Source: an uncultured bacterium
Lineage (GTDB): Bacteria > Myxococcota_A > Polyangia > Polyangiales > Houyiibacteriaceae
Assembly (NCBI GenBank): GCA_938024995.1
Contig: CALJDU010000076.1
Coordinates: 43,356-107,355 of the forward strand
DNA: 64,000 nt
Direction: 5' to 3'
Below are positions 8,518 to 17,303 of the stretch, piece after piece (positions within the stretch are counted from its first letter, which is position 1; each line of letters begins with the position of its first letter). The position numbers and the translations under genes are program-made. Under the pieces are notes generated by a model, which had not been told where the DNA came from, did not search any database, and saw only the letters and a program-made list of their open reading frames with translations.

Positions 8518-9615
8518 TTAGCGCGGGCGGTACGGGAGGACTGAGCATGGCGCCTCGTTGTAGCTCACGCCGTCCTCGTTTCGAACCTCGGCGTTTTGCT
8601 CGAAGTCGGCATGGCCCGCGATGAAGCCGCGTCGGCTGTCGATGAACGCGAGCGCCAAGCACATCTCTTGGTCGCCGATGCCGTACCCGACGTTGGAATC
8701 GGTCGGGTTGTCGTAGCCGCAGGTGAACCGGAGCCCGGTCGCGCCGCTCAGATCGATGGGCGGGTCAAAGACCTCGCCGAGCGGTTCCCCGATCCCGCTG
8801 TTGACCGCGAAGACGCGCTCGCCGTCGTTGGGTCCGCCGATGACCTCGAGCTCCAGCTTCTCTCCGAGCGCGTGGTAGTGCGGCAGGATGTAGTAGAGCG
8901 AGAAGTCGATCGGGCCGCCGTTGGCCGCGGTGAAGTCGCAGTCCATCGTAAACTCGGAACGGCTGCGCGCTTTGATTTCAAGGTCCAGGTAGTCGAACGC
9001 GACGCCGTTGAGGCGCGTCTCGACCTGCGACTCCGGAACGCTGTCGAGGTGCATCGTGACCTGCGGTCGCTGCGGCTCGGGCGTGATGTTCAGGACGTGT
9101 ACCTGACCGAGGATGACGGTGTTCGGCGGTAAGCGGATCGCGACGCCTTCCGGGAACGCCTGCGCTTCTTCTTCCGCCTGGGTCGACTGCGCGAAGACCA
9201 CGCCACCGGCGGCTCCCGCGCCGAGGCTGCTGAACCCGCGATCGGTGCAGCGCCAGCGACCGTGTCCTCCAGGGTAGGTGTCCTCTTGGACGTAGAACCA
9301 GTTGGAGTGGTGCAGACCAGGCCCCGCTTCCATTCGCACGGTGTTGACCCAGATCGGCTCTTCGTTCCCGAGCGCCCAGCTCAAGCAGATGTTGGAGTCC
9401 TCGCCGCGAACCCCAATCTCGATCGGCTCGAAGGTCTCGCTGTAGGTAACGGGTTCGCCCGTGCCGGTGTCGACAAACGTGTCGGACCCGCCCGTGTCGG
9501 CCGCGCCTGTGTCGGCGCTCGTGTCGACCCCGGTGTCGGTCGCTGTGTCGTCATCGCCGCACCCGCCGAGCAGCGCGAAGGAGAGGACGAGCGAGCCCAT
9601 TGCAAAACGAAGCAT
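8518..9615 (-). CDS. Lipoprotein with copper type II monooxygenase-like fold
   Basis: Lipoprotein of 365 residues: lipobox LLGGC followed by GDDDT and a tether of DTG/DTS/DTF repeats. The mature part resembles the two-domain PHM/DBH copper monooxygenase fold. It has a His pair in GLHHSNW (about residue 110), a GQVHVLNIT strand like the HYxN copper-domain motif, and LPHYHALGEKLELEV like the HxHxLGR motif of the second domain. Whether a full copper site and a Met ligand exist cannot be settled by eye. The ATG lies exactly 6 nt after a TACGTT hexamer and begins the signal peptide, which decides the start; the open frame upstream is Arg/Ser-rich shadow. No partner gene is evident nearby. Confidence 0.7.
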   Translation of the reverse strand: MLRFAMGSLVLSFALLGGCGDDDTATDTGVDTSADTGAADTGGSDTFVDTGTGEPVTYSETFEPIEIGVRGEDSNICLSWALGNEEPIWVNTVRMEAGPGLHHSNWFYVQEDTYPGGHGRWRCTDRGFSSLGAGAAGGVVFAQSTQAEEEAQAFPEGVAIRLPPNTVILGQVHVLNITPEPQRPQVTMHLDSVPESQVETRLNGVAFDYLDLEIKARSRSEFTMDCDFTAANGGPIDFSLYYILPHYHALGEKLELEVIGGPNDGERVFAVNSGIGEPLGEVFDPPIDLSGATGLRFTCGYDNPTDSNVGYGIGDQEMCLALAFIDSRRGFIAGHADFEQNAEVRNEDGVSYNEAPCSVLPYRPR

Positions 9616-9621
9616 GCGGAA

Positions 9622-9627
9622 AACGTA
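9622..9627 (-). promoter_or_regulatory. -10-like TACGTT, 6 nt before the copper-fold lipoprotein
   Basis: Minus-strand TACGTT, 6 nt, ATG. There is no room for a leader or Shine-Dalgarno site; leaderless start inferred. Confidence 0.5.
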
Positions 9628-9676
9628 TCGCCGCCTGTCTCGGAAAGCGAGCCCGCCCCGCTTCCAAGCCGACCGC

Positions 9677-10384
9677 CTAGAAGAGGAAAGGGACGACGCG
9701 CCAGCGAGTGGTCTTCGTGAACGCGAGGTACTCCGGGTCTTGGGTAAGCACCTTCTCTTCGGCGAGGATCCGCAGGACCAGCAGCAGGTCGAGCGCGAGG
9801 TAAACGATGAAGTTGTGCCAGCTGAAGTAGCCGAGGAGGAAGCCGATCTGGATCCCGAGGTACGAGGTGTAAATCGGGTGACGCACCAAGCGGTACGGGC
9901 CGCTCGTGACGACGCCTCGGTTCGCGGGCAACAGACCAAAGCTGCGCCCGAGATGGAACTTCGCGTAGAGCTGAAAAAGCGTCGCGGCGACCTGAATCGA
10001 GATCGCCACGCCCTCTGCGACGAGCGGTTCACCACGTTTGAGCTGGATGAGCAGGAAGTAGAACGAGGCGCCGAACGTGATGAACAGCTCGTACAAACCT
10101 CGGTTCACTTGCTTCGGGAGCTTCGCGATGACGACCAAGGTCACCGTGATGATCTCGGCGACCAGCGACAGAAAGAGGACCCACTTCCACTCCACCCGGA
10201 GCTCGTGGGCCATCCGCAGCACAAAGATCATGAGGAAGGCGACCACCAGGATCCGGCCGACGATCTCGACGAAACGCGGGTCAAAGAGCGGCTTCTTCGT
10301 CGCGTTGCCGTCGGGAGTGGGTGGGGAGGGCGCTTCTGCAGACGCTTCGCGGTTCGCTTCTTCGCCGGTCATCGCCCGGAGCAT
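9677..10384 (-). CDS. ICMT/PEMT-like membrane methyltransferase
   Basis: Membrane protein of the isoprenylcysteine carboxyl methyltransferase / phospholipid methyltransferase superfamily. An Asn/Pro/Ala-rich cytosolic N-terminus (about 30 residues) is followed by five hydrophobic helices. The family signature is in the last third: GPYRLVRHPIYTSY, then after the helical hairpin a pair of glutamates (LAEEKVL) and a terminal RWRVVPFLF. RHPxY and EE form the SAM-binding site in this superfamily. The methyl acceptor is unknown; in bacteria these proteins methylate lipids, isoprenoids or small molecules. An in-frame ATG four codons downstream (10372) is an equally plausible start. Confidence 0.8.
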   Translation of the reverse strand: MLRAMTGEEANREASAEAPSPPTPDGNATKKPLFDPRFVEIVGRILVVAFLMIFVLRMAHELRVEWKWVLFLSLVAEIITVTLVVIAKLPKQVNRGLYELFITFGASFYFLLIQLKRGEPLVAEGVAISIQVAATLFQLYAKFHLGRSFGLLPANRGVVTSGPYRLVRHPIYTSYLGIQIGFLLGYFSWHNFIVYLALDLLLVLRILAEEKVLTQDPEYLAFTKTTRWRVVPFLF

Positions 10385-10466
10385 ACCCGTAGAAACCGAG
10401 GAGTTCGCGGGAGATTCAGTGAGACGACTGTCACACAGGATTTTCGATCTCTTCGTGCGTGCCTGC

Positions 10467-10472
10467 TAACGT
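10467..10472 (+). promoter_or_regulatory. Extended -10-like TGCTAACGT before adenosine deaminase
   Basis: TAACGT, preceded by TGC (an extended -10), then 6 nt, then ATG at 10479. Matches the leaderless pattern of the window. Confidence 0.55.
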
Positions 10473-10478
10473 TCTTCG

Positions 10479-11582
10479 ATGTCCCTCCCGATTACGTTCT
10501 TCCAGCAGCTCCCGAAAACCGACCTCCACGTGCACCTGGACGGTTCGCTCCGCCTGGAGACCATCCTCGAGCTCGCCCAGACCGACGGGATTGAGCTGCC
10601 CGCGACCACCCCTGCGGAGCTGGCCCGCGCGATGCACTGCGGCGAGAACACCGGGAGCCTGGTCGAGTACCTGAAGGCCTTCGACGTCACGTTGAAGGTG
10701 ATGCAGACCGAAGACTCGCTTCACCGCATCGCGTACGAGCTCGCGGAAGACAACGCGAAAGAGAACGTCCGTTACATGGAGGTCCGCTACGCGCCGATGC
10801 TCCACACTCGTAAAGGGCTTCGCCTCGCGGCGGTGGTCGAGGCGGTGCTTCGTGGTTTGGCGGACGCGCAGCGCGACTTCGGCATCGAGTCGAACGTCAT
10901 CCTCTGCGGGATTCGGAACATCTCGCCGCAGTCCTCCCTCGAGATGGCGCAGCTCGCGGTTGCCTACAAGAACCGAGGCATCCTCGCGTTCGACCTCGCG
11001 GGCGCCGAGTACGACCACCCAGCCAAGCATCACATCGAGGCCTTCCAGCTCGTTCGGCAGAACAACATCAGCGTGACCATTCACGCGGGTGAGGCGTACG
11101 GTCCGGAGTCCATCCACCAAGCGATTCACGACTGCGGCGCGCACCGCATCGGTCATGGTTGTCGACTCCGCGAGGACGGCGACCTTCTCCACTACGTGAA
11201 CGATCACCGCATCGCGCTGGAGTGTTGCCCGTCCTCGAACGTGCAGACCGGCGCGGTTCGCGATCTAAGCAGCCACCCGATGAAGCTCTACTACGACCTC
11301 GGGATCCGGGTCACGATCAACACGGACAACCGATTGATCACGGACACCACGGTTTCGAAAGAGCTCTGGCTCTGCCACACGCAGATGGGCTTTTCGGTTC
11401 GCGATCTGAAGCACATCGTCATCAACGGGTTCAAGGCCGCGTTCCTGCCGTTCCACCGCAAGCAGGCCTTGATCCGGAGCATCATGCCGGAGCTTGGTGA
11501 GTTCAACGAGGACGGTACGCGGACGCCATCGCAGCGCCCGGCGGACGCACGCGCGCTCCCGACCGCCGACATCGACGCCTAG
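10479..11582 (+). CDS. add: Adenosine deaminase
   Basis: Zn-dependent amidohydrolase converting adenosine or deoxyadenosine to inosine, for purine salvage. The metal-binding HxH is at the start (KTDLHVHLDGS, His17 and His19). The catalytic region is TIHAGEAYGP (His and Glu), then HRIGHGCRL. The last metal-ligand strand reads TINTDNRLITDT: the usual DD pair is D-N, a variant I also associate with actinobacterial deaminases, so it is not taken as a defect. At 367 residues the length is normal. It begins a rightward pair with the TatD gene 15 bp downstream. The start is fixed by the TAACGT hexamer 6 nt upstream. Confidence 0.92.
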   Translation: MSLPITFFQQLPKTDLHVHLDGSLRLETILELAQTDGIELPATTPAELARAMHCGENTGSLVEYLKAFDVTLKVMQTEDSLHRIAYELAEDNAKENVRYMEVRYAPMLHTRKGLRLAAVVEAVLRGLADAQRDFGIESNVILCGIRNISPQSSLEMAQLAVAYKNRGILAFDLAGAEYDHPAKHHIEAFQLVRQNNISVTIHAGEAYGPESIHQAIHDCGAHRIGHGCRLREDGDLLHYVNDHRIALECCPSSNVQTGAVRDLSSHPMKLYYDLGIRVTINTDNRLITDTTVSKELWLCHTQMGFSVRDLKHIVINGFKAAFLPFHRKQALIRSIMPELGEFNEDGTRTPSQRPADARALPTADIDA

Positions 11583-11597
11583 CGCGTCAGCGGCCAG

Positions 11598-12356
11598 ATG
11601 ATCGACGCGCACTGCCACCTCGATTTCGAGGTGTTTGACGTGGATCGCGACGCGCTCATGTCGGCACGTGACGAACGTGATGTCGGCATCGACGGCTTCG
11701 TGGTCCCTGGGACGCGTCCCTCGCGCTTCGGAAAGCTCGCTCGTGACGCGCGCTGTCACGTCGCGGTCGGGGTTCACCCCGCCTACCTCGACGAGATGAT
11801 CACCGCCGAGCATCTCGCCAACGCGGCGGAACGAAACGGCGCGATCGCGATCGGTGAGTTCGGCCTCGACCGTCGGCTCCGCGAACGTTTCTCGCTCGAA
11901 CGTCAGCAAGGCTACGCGCGGGTCCAGCTCACGGTCGCGGAGGCGCTCGAGCTCCCCGTGATCTTGCACGTGGTCCGCGAGCACGGCGCGATGCTCGCGT
12001 TGCTCGAGGACTTCCCCAAGACGCGCGGGATGGTCCACTCGTTCTCGGGGAGCGCGGAGGTCGCGCGTGACTACCTTCGTCGCGGGTTCCACCTCAGCTT
12101 TTCGCCACTCGTGCTCTGGGAGAAGAGCAAGGTGCGCGCAGTAGTCACGGATGTACCGCGTGACCGCTTGCTCATCGAGACTGATGCGCCGGATCAGGGG
12201 AGCGACAAAAGCCCCGACGGACGCTCTGAGCCCGCGCTCCTCTTTCGCGTGCGTGATGAGGTCGCGCGTCTTCGCGACGAGAGCCCGGGGTCGATCGCGA
12301 AGTGCACCGCCGCCAACGCCCGCGCGCTCTTCTCGATCGCGTCAAGCGCGTCCTGA
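11598..12356 (+). CDS. TatD-family metal-dependent hydrolase
   Basis: TIM-barrel hydrolase of the TatD family (DNase/3'-5' exonuclease, D-aminoacyl-tRNA or unknown substrates). Metal ligands visible in order: HCHLD at residues 5-9, GEFGLD (Glu about 92), VILHVVRE (His about 128), MVHSFSG (His about 152) and IETDAP (Asp about 200). At 252 residues it is the usual size and all catalytic positions are present. It follows add by 15 bp and is probably cotranscribed. The family is certain; the in vivo substrate is not. Confidence 0.88.
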   Translation: MIDAHCHLDFEVFDVDRDALMSARDERDVGIDGFVVPGTRPSRFGKLARDARCHVAVGVHPAYLDEMITAEHLANAAERNGAIAIGEFGLDRRLRERFSLERQQGYARVQLTVAEALELPVILHVVREHGAMLALLEDFPKTRGMVHSFSGSAEVARDYLRRGFHLSFSPLVLWEKSKVRAVVTDVPRDRLLIETDAPDQGSDKSPDGRSEPALLFRVRDEVARLRDESPGSIAKCTAANARALFSIASSAS

Positions 12357-12398
12357 CGAGACTGGTCATCGCGCGCCCTCCGCCGTAGGAGTTCGAGT

Positions 12399-13052
12399 AT
12401 GGAACTCCGCAGTGACTTCGCGCGTCGGGAAGTGGTCGCAACTGAGAACGAGCCTTGGGTACCGTCGCCGAGCGCCGGCGTCGATCGCCGTATGCTCGAC
12501 CGCGTGGGAGACGAAGTCGCGCGCGCGACCAGCGTGGTTCGCTACGCACCGGGCAGCTCGTTTCCGGAGCACACGCACGAGCGCGGCGAAGAGTTCTTCG
12601 TGCTGGAGGGCGTCTTCAGTGATGAGCACGGCGACTACCCGGCGGGCACCTACGTACGGAACCCACCAGGCTCCGCGCACGCACCGTTCACGAAAGACGG
12701 CTGCACGATTTTCGTGAAGCTGAGGCAGTTCGAGGACGACGACACCGAGCGCGTCGTGGTCAACACCCAGAGCGCGCCGTTTTCGCCGGGGCTCGTTCCC
12801 GGGCTCTCCGTGCTCGGGCTCCATTCGCACCTGGGCGTCAACACCGCGCTGGTGCGCTGGGCACCCGGGACTCTGTTTCAGCCGCACAAGCACTGGGGCG
12901 GCGAAGAGATCTACGTGCTCGAAGGCGTCTTCAGTGACGAGTACGGCGACTATCCGCGAGGGACCTGGCTGCGCAGCCCGCACCTCAGCGCGCACACGCC
13001 GTTTACGGAACCTGGCTGCTTGATCTACGTGAAGGTCGGCCACCTCGCGTAA
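12399..13052 (+). CDS. Double-cupin (ChrR-like) protein
   Basis: Two tandem cupin repeats of about 100 residues, each with the ChrR-type pattern: FPEHTHERGEEFFVLEG then HGDYPAGT in repeat 1, and FQPHKHWGGEEIYVLEG then YGDYPRGT in repeat 2. The His/His/Glu metal site is conserved in both (the first pair is HTH and HKH), so each could bind Zn or Fe. The N-terminal zinc-binding anti-sigma domain of true ChrR is absent and no ECF sigma gene is adjacent, so a regulatory role is not implied; dioxygenase-like or sensor roles are possible. The strong similarity between the halves points to internal duplication. A loose TAGGAG hexamer sits 7 nt before the ATG. Confidence 0.8.
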   Translation: MELRSDFARREVVATENEPWVPSPSAGVDRRMLDRVGDEVARATSVVRYAPGSSFPEHTHERGEEFFVLEGVFSDEHGDYPAGTYVRNPPGSAHAPFTKDGCTIFVKLRQFEDDDTERVVVNTQSAPFSPGLVPGLSVLGLHSHLGVNTALVRWAPGTLFQPHKHWGGEEIYVLEGVFSDEYGDYPRGTWLRSPHLSAHTPFTEPGCLIYVKVGHLA

Positions 13053-13096
13053 CCGTTGTCTGCACCTGCGTACAAGAGACAGAAGAGAAGCGCTCG

Positions 13097-13113
13097 CTTT
13101 CGCAACGCGAAGG
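13097..13113. terminator. Possible weak hairpin between convergent genes
   Basis: CTTTCGC and GCGAAGG pair with a 3-nt loop (7 bp, one G-U) in the space between the cupin gene and the convergent MYXO-CTERM gene. There is no U tract, so termination is only suggested by position. Confidence 0.25.
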
Positions 13114-13165
13114 CCCCTTGGTCTTGGTGTCGCGAGTCGCGGCGTTGACAGGCCCGAACGTACGG

Positions 13166-13990
13166 CTAGCCGCGGCGACGCGTCACCAGGAACAACGCGA
13201 GCAAGATCGCAAAGGGCGGGGTGGTTCCGCGGGACGTCGCAGAACACCCGGAGCTCTCCTCGCAGCTCTTTCGGATCATGACGCTGACCGGCTCGGACCG
13301 TTCTCCGGCGTGATTCACGGCGCGGACTTCGATCCTGGAAGTGGTCGTCTCCACGGCACGCTGAAGCGTGAAGGACGGCTCGGAGACGAAGTGTTCAAGT
13401 TCGTCGTCGATCGTGACCTCGTAGAACGCGGCGTCGACATCGGACCAGCTCACGAAGAGCTCTTGCTCCCATCGCGGGTATCGACCTTGGGGGCACGGCC
13501 CACCATCTTCGAGATAGCGACACGAGGCGACGGCCTCTTCGTCGAACACCGGGACCTCGGGAACGCTCGCGTCGGCTCCTTCGACGACCTCAAAGTGAAC
13601 GTCGGCCGGCGGGGCCACGGAGACGCAACCATCGTCGTTGACACGGAAGGTGTAGTTCCCGGCCGCGAGGGGAGCGCTCGGGGTCCCTTCCCAAACAACG
13701 CGGGTCGCGGGAACAGGGAGCAGCCGTACGTCGCGCAGATCTTGATTCGTCCAGAGCACCTCAATGGACTCTCCGGTGGCGTCACTCTCGAGTTCGAAAT
13801 AGCCGCTTGAACCGTCACAGAGGATGCCCGCCACGGTGACGACGAGCCTCGCATTGGGCGGCACGATGGTGTCGTTGGACGGGGACACGATGACGGCGTC
13901 GCTGGTGGGAGCATAGCTACACGCCTCCGCCCCCGCTGGGATGAGGAAGGCGGTGACTAACGCGATGAGTAGGCAAGCATGGAACTTCAT
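13166..13990 (-). CDS. MYXO-CTERM surface protein, short paralogue
   Basis: Secreted protein of 274 residues: Sec signal ending AGAEA, then mature CSYAPTSDAV. Two Ig-like/beta-sandwich regions follow (about residues 25-130 and 150-235; motifs LVVTVAG and YEVTIDDELEH). The C-terminus is a MYXO-CTERM-type sorting tail: a short motif with Cys (SSGCSATSRG), a hydrophobic helix (FAILLALFLV) and a terminal TRRRG cluster. It is a clear paralogue of the next gene leftward of its start (shared CS-x-P opening, WTNxxLRxxR, VWEGTPxAPLAAG, YEVT and RAVxxAG) but lacks that protein's cysteine-rich repeats. Start chosen at the ATG 13990, which opens the signal peptide. Surface display is known for the MYXO-CTERM class; the role is unknown. 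Confidence 0.8.
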   Translation of the reverse strand: MKFHACLLIALVTAFLIPAGAEACSYAPTSDAVIVSPSNDTIVPPNARLVVTVAGILCDGSSGYFELESDATGESIEVLWTNQDLRDVRLLPVPATRVVWEGTPSAPLAAGNYTFRVNDDGCVSVAPPADVHFEVVEGADASVPEVPVFDEEAVASCRYLEDGGPCPQGRYPRWEQELFVSWSDVDAAFYEVTIDDELEHFVSEPSFTLQRAVETTTSRIEVRAVNHAGERSEPVSVMIRKSCEESSGCSATSRGTTPPFAILLALFLVTRRRG

Positions 13991-14033
13991 GCTCCAAGAC
14001 AATGCAGCGATCGCGCCAGCGACCTATGCATCT

Positions 14034-15575
14034 CTAGGCGCGTTGGCGACGTCGGGTGAAGACGAACGCCGCGAAGAGGAGCGCGGCGATCGGTGAGCCG
14101 CTTTGCGCGCCGGGAACCGCACATCCGCAGCCGTCGTCGATGGGCGCGGGTTCCCCTGCGTCTGTTCCGGCATCGCGGGTACCGGTGTCTTCGCCCGCGT
14201 CGGTGCCGCCGTCGCTTCCCGCGTCGGTACCGGCGTCCATCTCCACGACCTGGCACATTGGGTCACACCCCACGCTATCCACGTCACACGTCTCGCCGGT
14301 GTCGACCACTCCGTCGCCGCAGGAAGGGGAGACGCAGGTCGTGCGGCACGCGTCGGGGTCTGTGTCGCTGTTGTCCGCTCCGTGATCGCATTCTTCGCCG
14401 TCGTCGACGACCCCATCGCCACACAGGCTCTCGGTGCAGTCATCCCGACAGGCGACTCCGTCTGCTTCGGGGTCGCACGCTTCGCCATCGTCGACGACGC
14501 CGTCGCCGCAGCTCGCGAGCTCGCAGGTCGTGCGGCAGGCGTCGGCGATCGCGTCGCTGTTGTCGTCGCCGTCGTCGCAGGCTTCATCCGTGTCCAAGAT
14601 TCCGTCGCCGCAATCGGGCGCGCTGCAATCGGTTCGGCAGCGATCCGGCGCGTCGGCGTTGCCTTCGCCATCATCGCAGCCCTCTTCGGGATCCGTCACG
14701 CCGTCGCCGCACCCCGCGTCGCGGCAGTTGCTCCGGCATTCCGCGCCCGGTGCGTCGCTGTTGAGCGGCCCAAGATCGCACTCTTCGCCGGCGTCCACGG
14801 TTCCGTCGCCACAGCGCGGACCGCTCGTCGGGTCGCAGCTCTCGTTGACACGCAAGAACGCGGCCGTCGACGCGTTGCCGGCGAGATCCACCGCGCGTAC
14901 CTCGACCATCGCCAACGTCGTCTCTTCCAGGCGCTGCAGCGTGAACATGGGCTCGGCGCCGGCGTACTCAAGCTGACCATCGACCGTGACCTCGTAGTGG
15001 CTGACGTCTGCGGCGGAGAACGTGACCTCGAGACGTTGTCGCCATCGCGGGAACGCGCCCACGTCACAACTGGTTCCGAACATCTCGAAGCGGCAGTTGG
15101 GGGTCGCCGCGCCGAGCATGGGGGCTTCGGGCGCGGCGGTGTCCGCGTCGGCGCCGACCGTGAAGACCACCTCTTCGGCGTCCGTCGACTCATCACATCC
15201 GACCGGGCTGGTGTAGTCGAGCGCGCGGAAGACATACGAGCCGGCCGCGAGGGGCGCCGTCGGCGTGCCTTCCCAGAGCAGGAAGGTTGTCGGCAACGCG
15301 ATGAAGCGTGTGTTGCGCAGCTCTCGGTTTGTCCAGGTGACCGCGACCGCTTCGGCGGTGTCGCGATTCACGAGCTCGAACGCAGCGCTGGCGGCTGGAC
15401 ACGCGGTGCCGCTCGAGAGCGCATAGACCTTGGCGTTGCTCGGCGCGGTCGCTCCCGCCGCTGGCGCGACGATCGTGTTGGTCAACGTCGGGAAGAACGA
15501 ACAGGCGCGCGCGACGTTGGGGGAGAAGGCGGCGATCGACGTCAGGAGGGAGAGCATAAGGAGAAGCGGACGCAT
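14034..15575 (-). CDS. MYXO-CTERM surface protein with CGDG cysteine-rich repeats
   Basis: 513-residue secreted protein. Signal peptide ends VARA, then CSFFPTLTN. Residues 25-245 are homologous to the neighbouring short paralogue. Residues about 253-430 hold six or seven copies of the myxobacterial cysteine-rich repeat (each begins CGDGxxDxGExCD and ends CRxxC). A DAG/GTD-rich linker of about 35 residues leads to the MYXO-CTERM tail: DDGCGCAVPG, hydrophobic helix, TRRRQRA. The repeats probably form disulfide-bonded spacers that lift the beta domains from the surface. The gene lies 43 bp upstream of its paralogue in the same direction, so a tandem duplication with repeat gain or loss is inferred. 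Confidence 0.85.
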   Translation of the reverse strand: MRPLLLMLSLLTSIAAFSPNVARACSFFPTLTNTIVAPAAGATAPSNAKVYALSSGTACPAASAAFELVNRDTAEAVAVTWTNRELRNTRFIALPTTFLLWEGTPTAPLAAGSYVFRALDYTSPVGCDESTDAEEVVFTVGADADTAAPEAPMLGAATPNCRFEMFGTSCDVGAFPRWRQRLEVTFSAADVSHYEVTVDGQLEYAGAEPMFTLQRLEETTLAMVEVRAVDLAGNASTAAFLRVNESCDPTSGPRCGDGTVDAGEECDLGPLNSDAPGAECRSNCRDAGCGDGVTDPEEGCDDGEGNADAPDRCRTDCSAPDCGDGILDTDEACDDGDDNSDAIADACRTTCELASCGDGVVDDGEACDPEADGVACRDDCTESLCGDGVVDDGEECDHGADNSDTDPDACRTTCVSPSCGDGVVDTGETCDVDSVGCDPMCQVVEMDAGTDAGSDGGTDAGEDTGTRDAGTDAGEPAPIDDGCGCAVPGAQSGSPIAALLFAAFVFTRRRQRA

Positions 15576-15629
15576 ACCGAGAGCTTCCCCTGTTCCGCGC
15601 GAGCGAACAAGTCGCCCATGTGTCCCGCG

Positions 15630-17303
15630 CTACGAGAGCGCGTCGCGGCGACGCCCGATGAACGCGAGCCAGAAGATGAGGCCGGTGCCTGCCCATCCGG
15701 GCCAGTTGCCGGTGCTCTGGTAGAGCGTCCAGCCATCGAGCATCGGGATGTTGGCGTGCAAGGTCGCGCGCTCGAAGACGCCGCTGTGCGTGAGGACGCG
15801 TCCGACTGGATCGACGACCGCGCTGACGCCGCTGTTGGTCGAGCGAACGAGCGCGCGGTGATGCTCGACCGCTCGGAACTTCGCCAGCGCGAGGTGAATC
15901 CACGGCTCTTGGGTGTCGCCGAACCAAGCGTCGTTGGTGATGTTGACGAGGAGGTGGGGGTTGGCCTGCTGCACCGCGCTCCGCGTGAAGGTCGGGAGCG
16001 TGTCCTCGTAGCAAAGCAAGGTGCTGATGCGGTAGCCGTTCCACTCGAAGGGCCGCTGGTGATCGCCGGGCGTGAAGTGGCCGGTGTTCGGTGACCACTC
16101 ATAGAGGATGGGGAAGGTCTCGCCGAACGGGAGGTACTCACCGAACGCGAGCAAGTAGGTCTTGTCGTAGGTCCCGAGGATCTCGCCATCGCCGTCGAGC
16201 ATGTACGCGGTGTTGTAGCTCTTGTCTTCGCGGCGGCTGAGCCCGCCAAAGAGAGTCGGGGTGCTGACGCGGCCGAGGACGCGCCGCTTCAGGTTCCGTT
16301 CCTCTTCGGGAATGAAGAACGTATACGCGCTCTCTGGCCACACCAGGAGGTCCAAGCCTTCGCCGAGCTCTTCCTCAAGCTCGAGGCTCTGCTCAAGATG
16401 ACGGCGGTGGCCTTCGTACGGGTCCTCTCGCTTGTCGAAGATGCCCATGTTCACTTGCACCAGCCCGACCTCGAGATGGTCAGCCGCTTCGGCGCGCTGA
16501 TCGGTTTCGTGGATGCGATAGCCGCCGTAGGCCAGCGTGAAGACGAGCGCGCCGACCGCCGCGATCAAGGCGCGCTTGGGGAAGCGCTCACCACGGGTGC
16601 GATGACGCCAGACCTCGATGAGCACGCCGTTGAGCGGCACCGCGAGCGCGGACAAGAGCACCGGCCCGCCGAGATCCGCGACCTGCATGAAGATCGGCAT
16701 GTCGTGAAAGCCCGCACCGAGGTAGCTCGGGAAGAGGAAGAGGAAGATCGTCTCGAGCGCGCAGAGCGCCGGGACCAGCGCGACCGTGACTGACCAACCT
16801 CGTCGCCGCGCGCGATCGTAGAGCCAGAAGAGCGCCGTCTGCTGGAGCCCGTGGTAGAGCCAAAAGATCGACGCGATCCCGATGTTCGCGAGCATCCCGA
16901 AGCCAGAGAACTGCTCGAGCATCTCGACGAGCCAGTAGTAGCCGCCGGTGTACCCGATGCTGCCGTGGACAAAGCCGAGCAAGAGGATCCGCTTCGTCGT
17001 CGCGCCGGCTTCGCGTTCCCGCTCGATCGCGAACATCGTCGGAACGAAACAGACGAACGCGAGCGGCCACACCGAAAAAGTCGTCGCGAGGCACTGCACG
17101 ATCCCGGCGAACCCGGCGAGCGCGAGGTGCTGCCAGCGCGCCGCGGTTGAGAGCGGTGCGCGCGCGGGCTCGTCAGCGGGCGCGCTGCCAGACTCGCTGG
17201 CAGACTCGCGGGCAGACTCGCTGGCCTCCGCCACTTCCTCTGCGTTCGCCTTCGTCTTTTTCGCGGCGGGCTTCTTCTTTCCGCTCTTCTTCTTTTTGCT
17301 CAC
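15630..17303 (-). CDS. lnt: Apolipoprotein N-acyltransferase
   Basis: Inner-membrane enzyme adding the third acyl chain to lipoproteins, which makes them competent for sorting to the outer membrane. It has about six N-terminal membrane helices and a periplasmic nitrilase domain with the full catalytic triad: Glu324 in VWPES, Lys381 in YDKTYL and Cys431 in LLCYED. An unusual feature is the first 50 residues: a Lys-rich then Ala/Glu/Ser-rich cytosolic extension not found in short homologues. It overlaps the stop of bioA by 4 bp (ATGA), so the two are translationally coupled. It fits a genome rich in lipoproteins, several of which are in this window. Confidence 0.93.
   Translation of the reverse strand: MSKKKKSGKKKPAAKKTKANAEEVAEASESARESASESGSAPADEPARAPLSTAARWQHLALAGFAGIVQCLATTFSVWPLAFVCFVPTMFAIEREREAGATTKRILLLGFVHGSIGYTGGYYWLVEMLEQFSGFGMLANIGIASIFWLYHGLQQTALFWLYDRARRRGWSVTVALVPALCALETIFLFLFPSYLGAGFHDMPIFMQVADLGGPVLLSALAVPLNGVLIEVWRHRTRGERFPKRALIAAVGALVFTLAYGGYRIHETDQRAEAADHLEVGLVQVNMGIFDKREDPYEGHRRHLEQSLELEEELGEGLDLLVWPESAYTFFIPEEERNLKRRVLGRVSTPTLFGGLSRREDKSYNTAYMLDGDGEILGTYDKTYLLAFGEYLPFGETFPILYEWSPNTGHFTPGDHQRPFEWNGYRISTLLCYEDTLPTFTRSAVQQANPHLLVNITNDAWFGDTQEPWIHLALAKFRAVEHHRALVRSTNSGVSAVVDPVGRVLTHSGVFERATLHANIPMLDGWTLYQSTGNWPGWAGTGLIFWLAFIGRRRDALS

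Noticed and set aside
10479..11582. Adenosine deaminase as inactive because the usual DD pair reads DN
   Set aside because: All other metal and catalytic residues are present, and the TDNR variant occurs in other bacterial deaminases as far as I know.
12399..13052. Double cupin as an anti-sigma factor (ChrR)
   Set aside because: The N-terminal zinc anti-sigma domain is missing and no ECF sigma gene is adjacent.
13145..13150. TTGACA as a rightward promoter
   Set aside because: No -10 at the right distance, and it would read antisense into the MYXO-CTERM gene.
14103..16094. A 663-codon rightward open frame
   Set aside because: It runs antisense across the MYXO-CTERM gene and the end of lnt, both of which have clear domains; the product is Arg/Val/Ala-rich with no motif. 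High GC makes long antisense frames common here.
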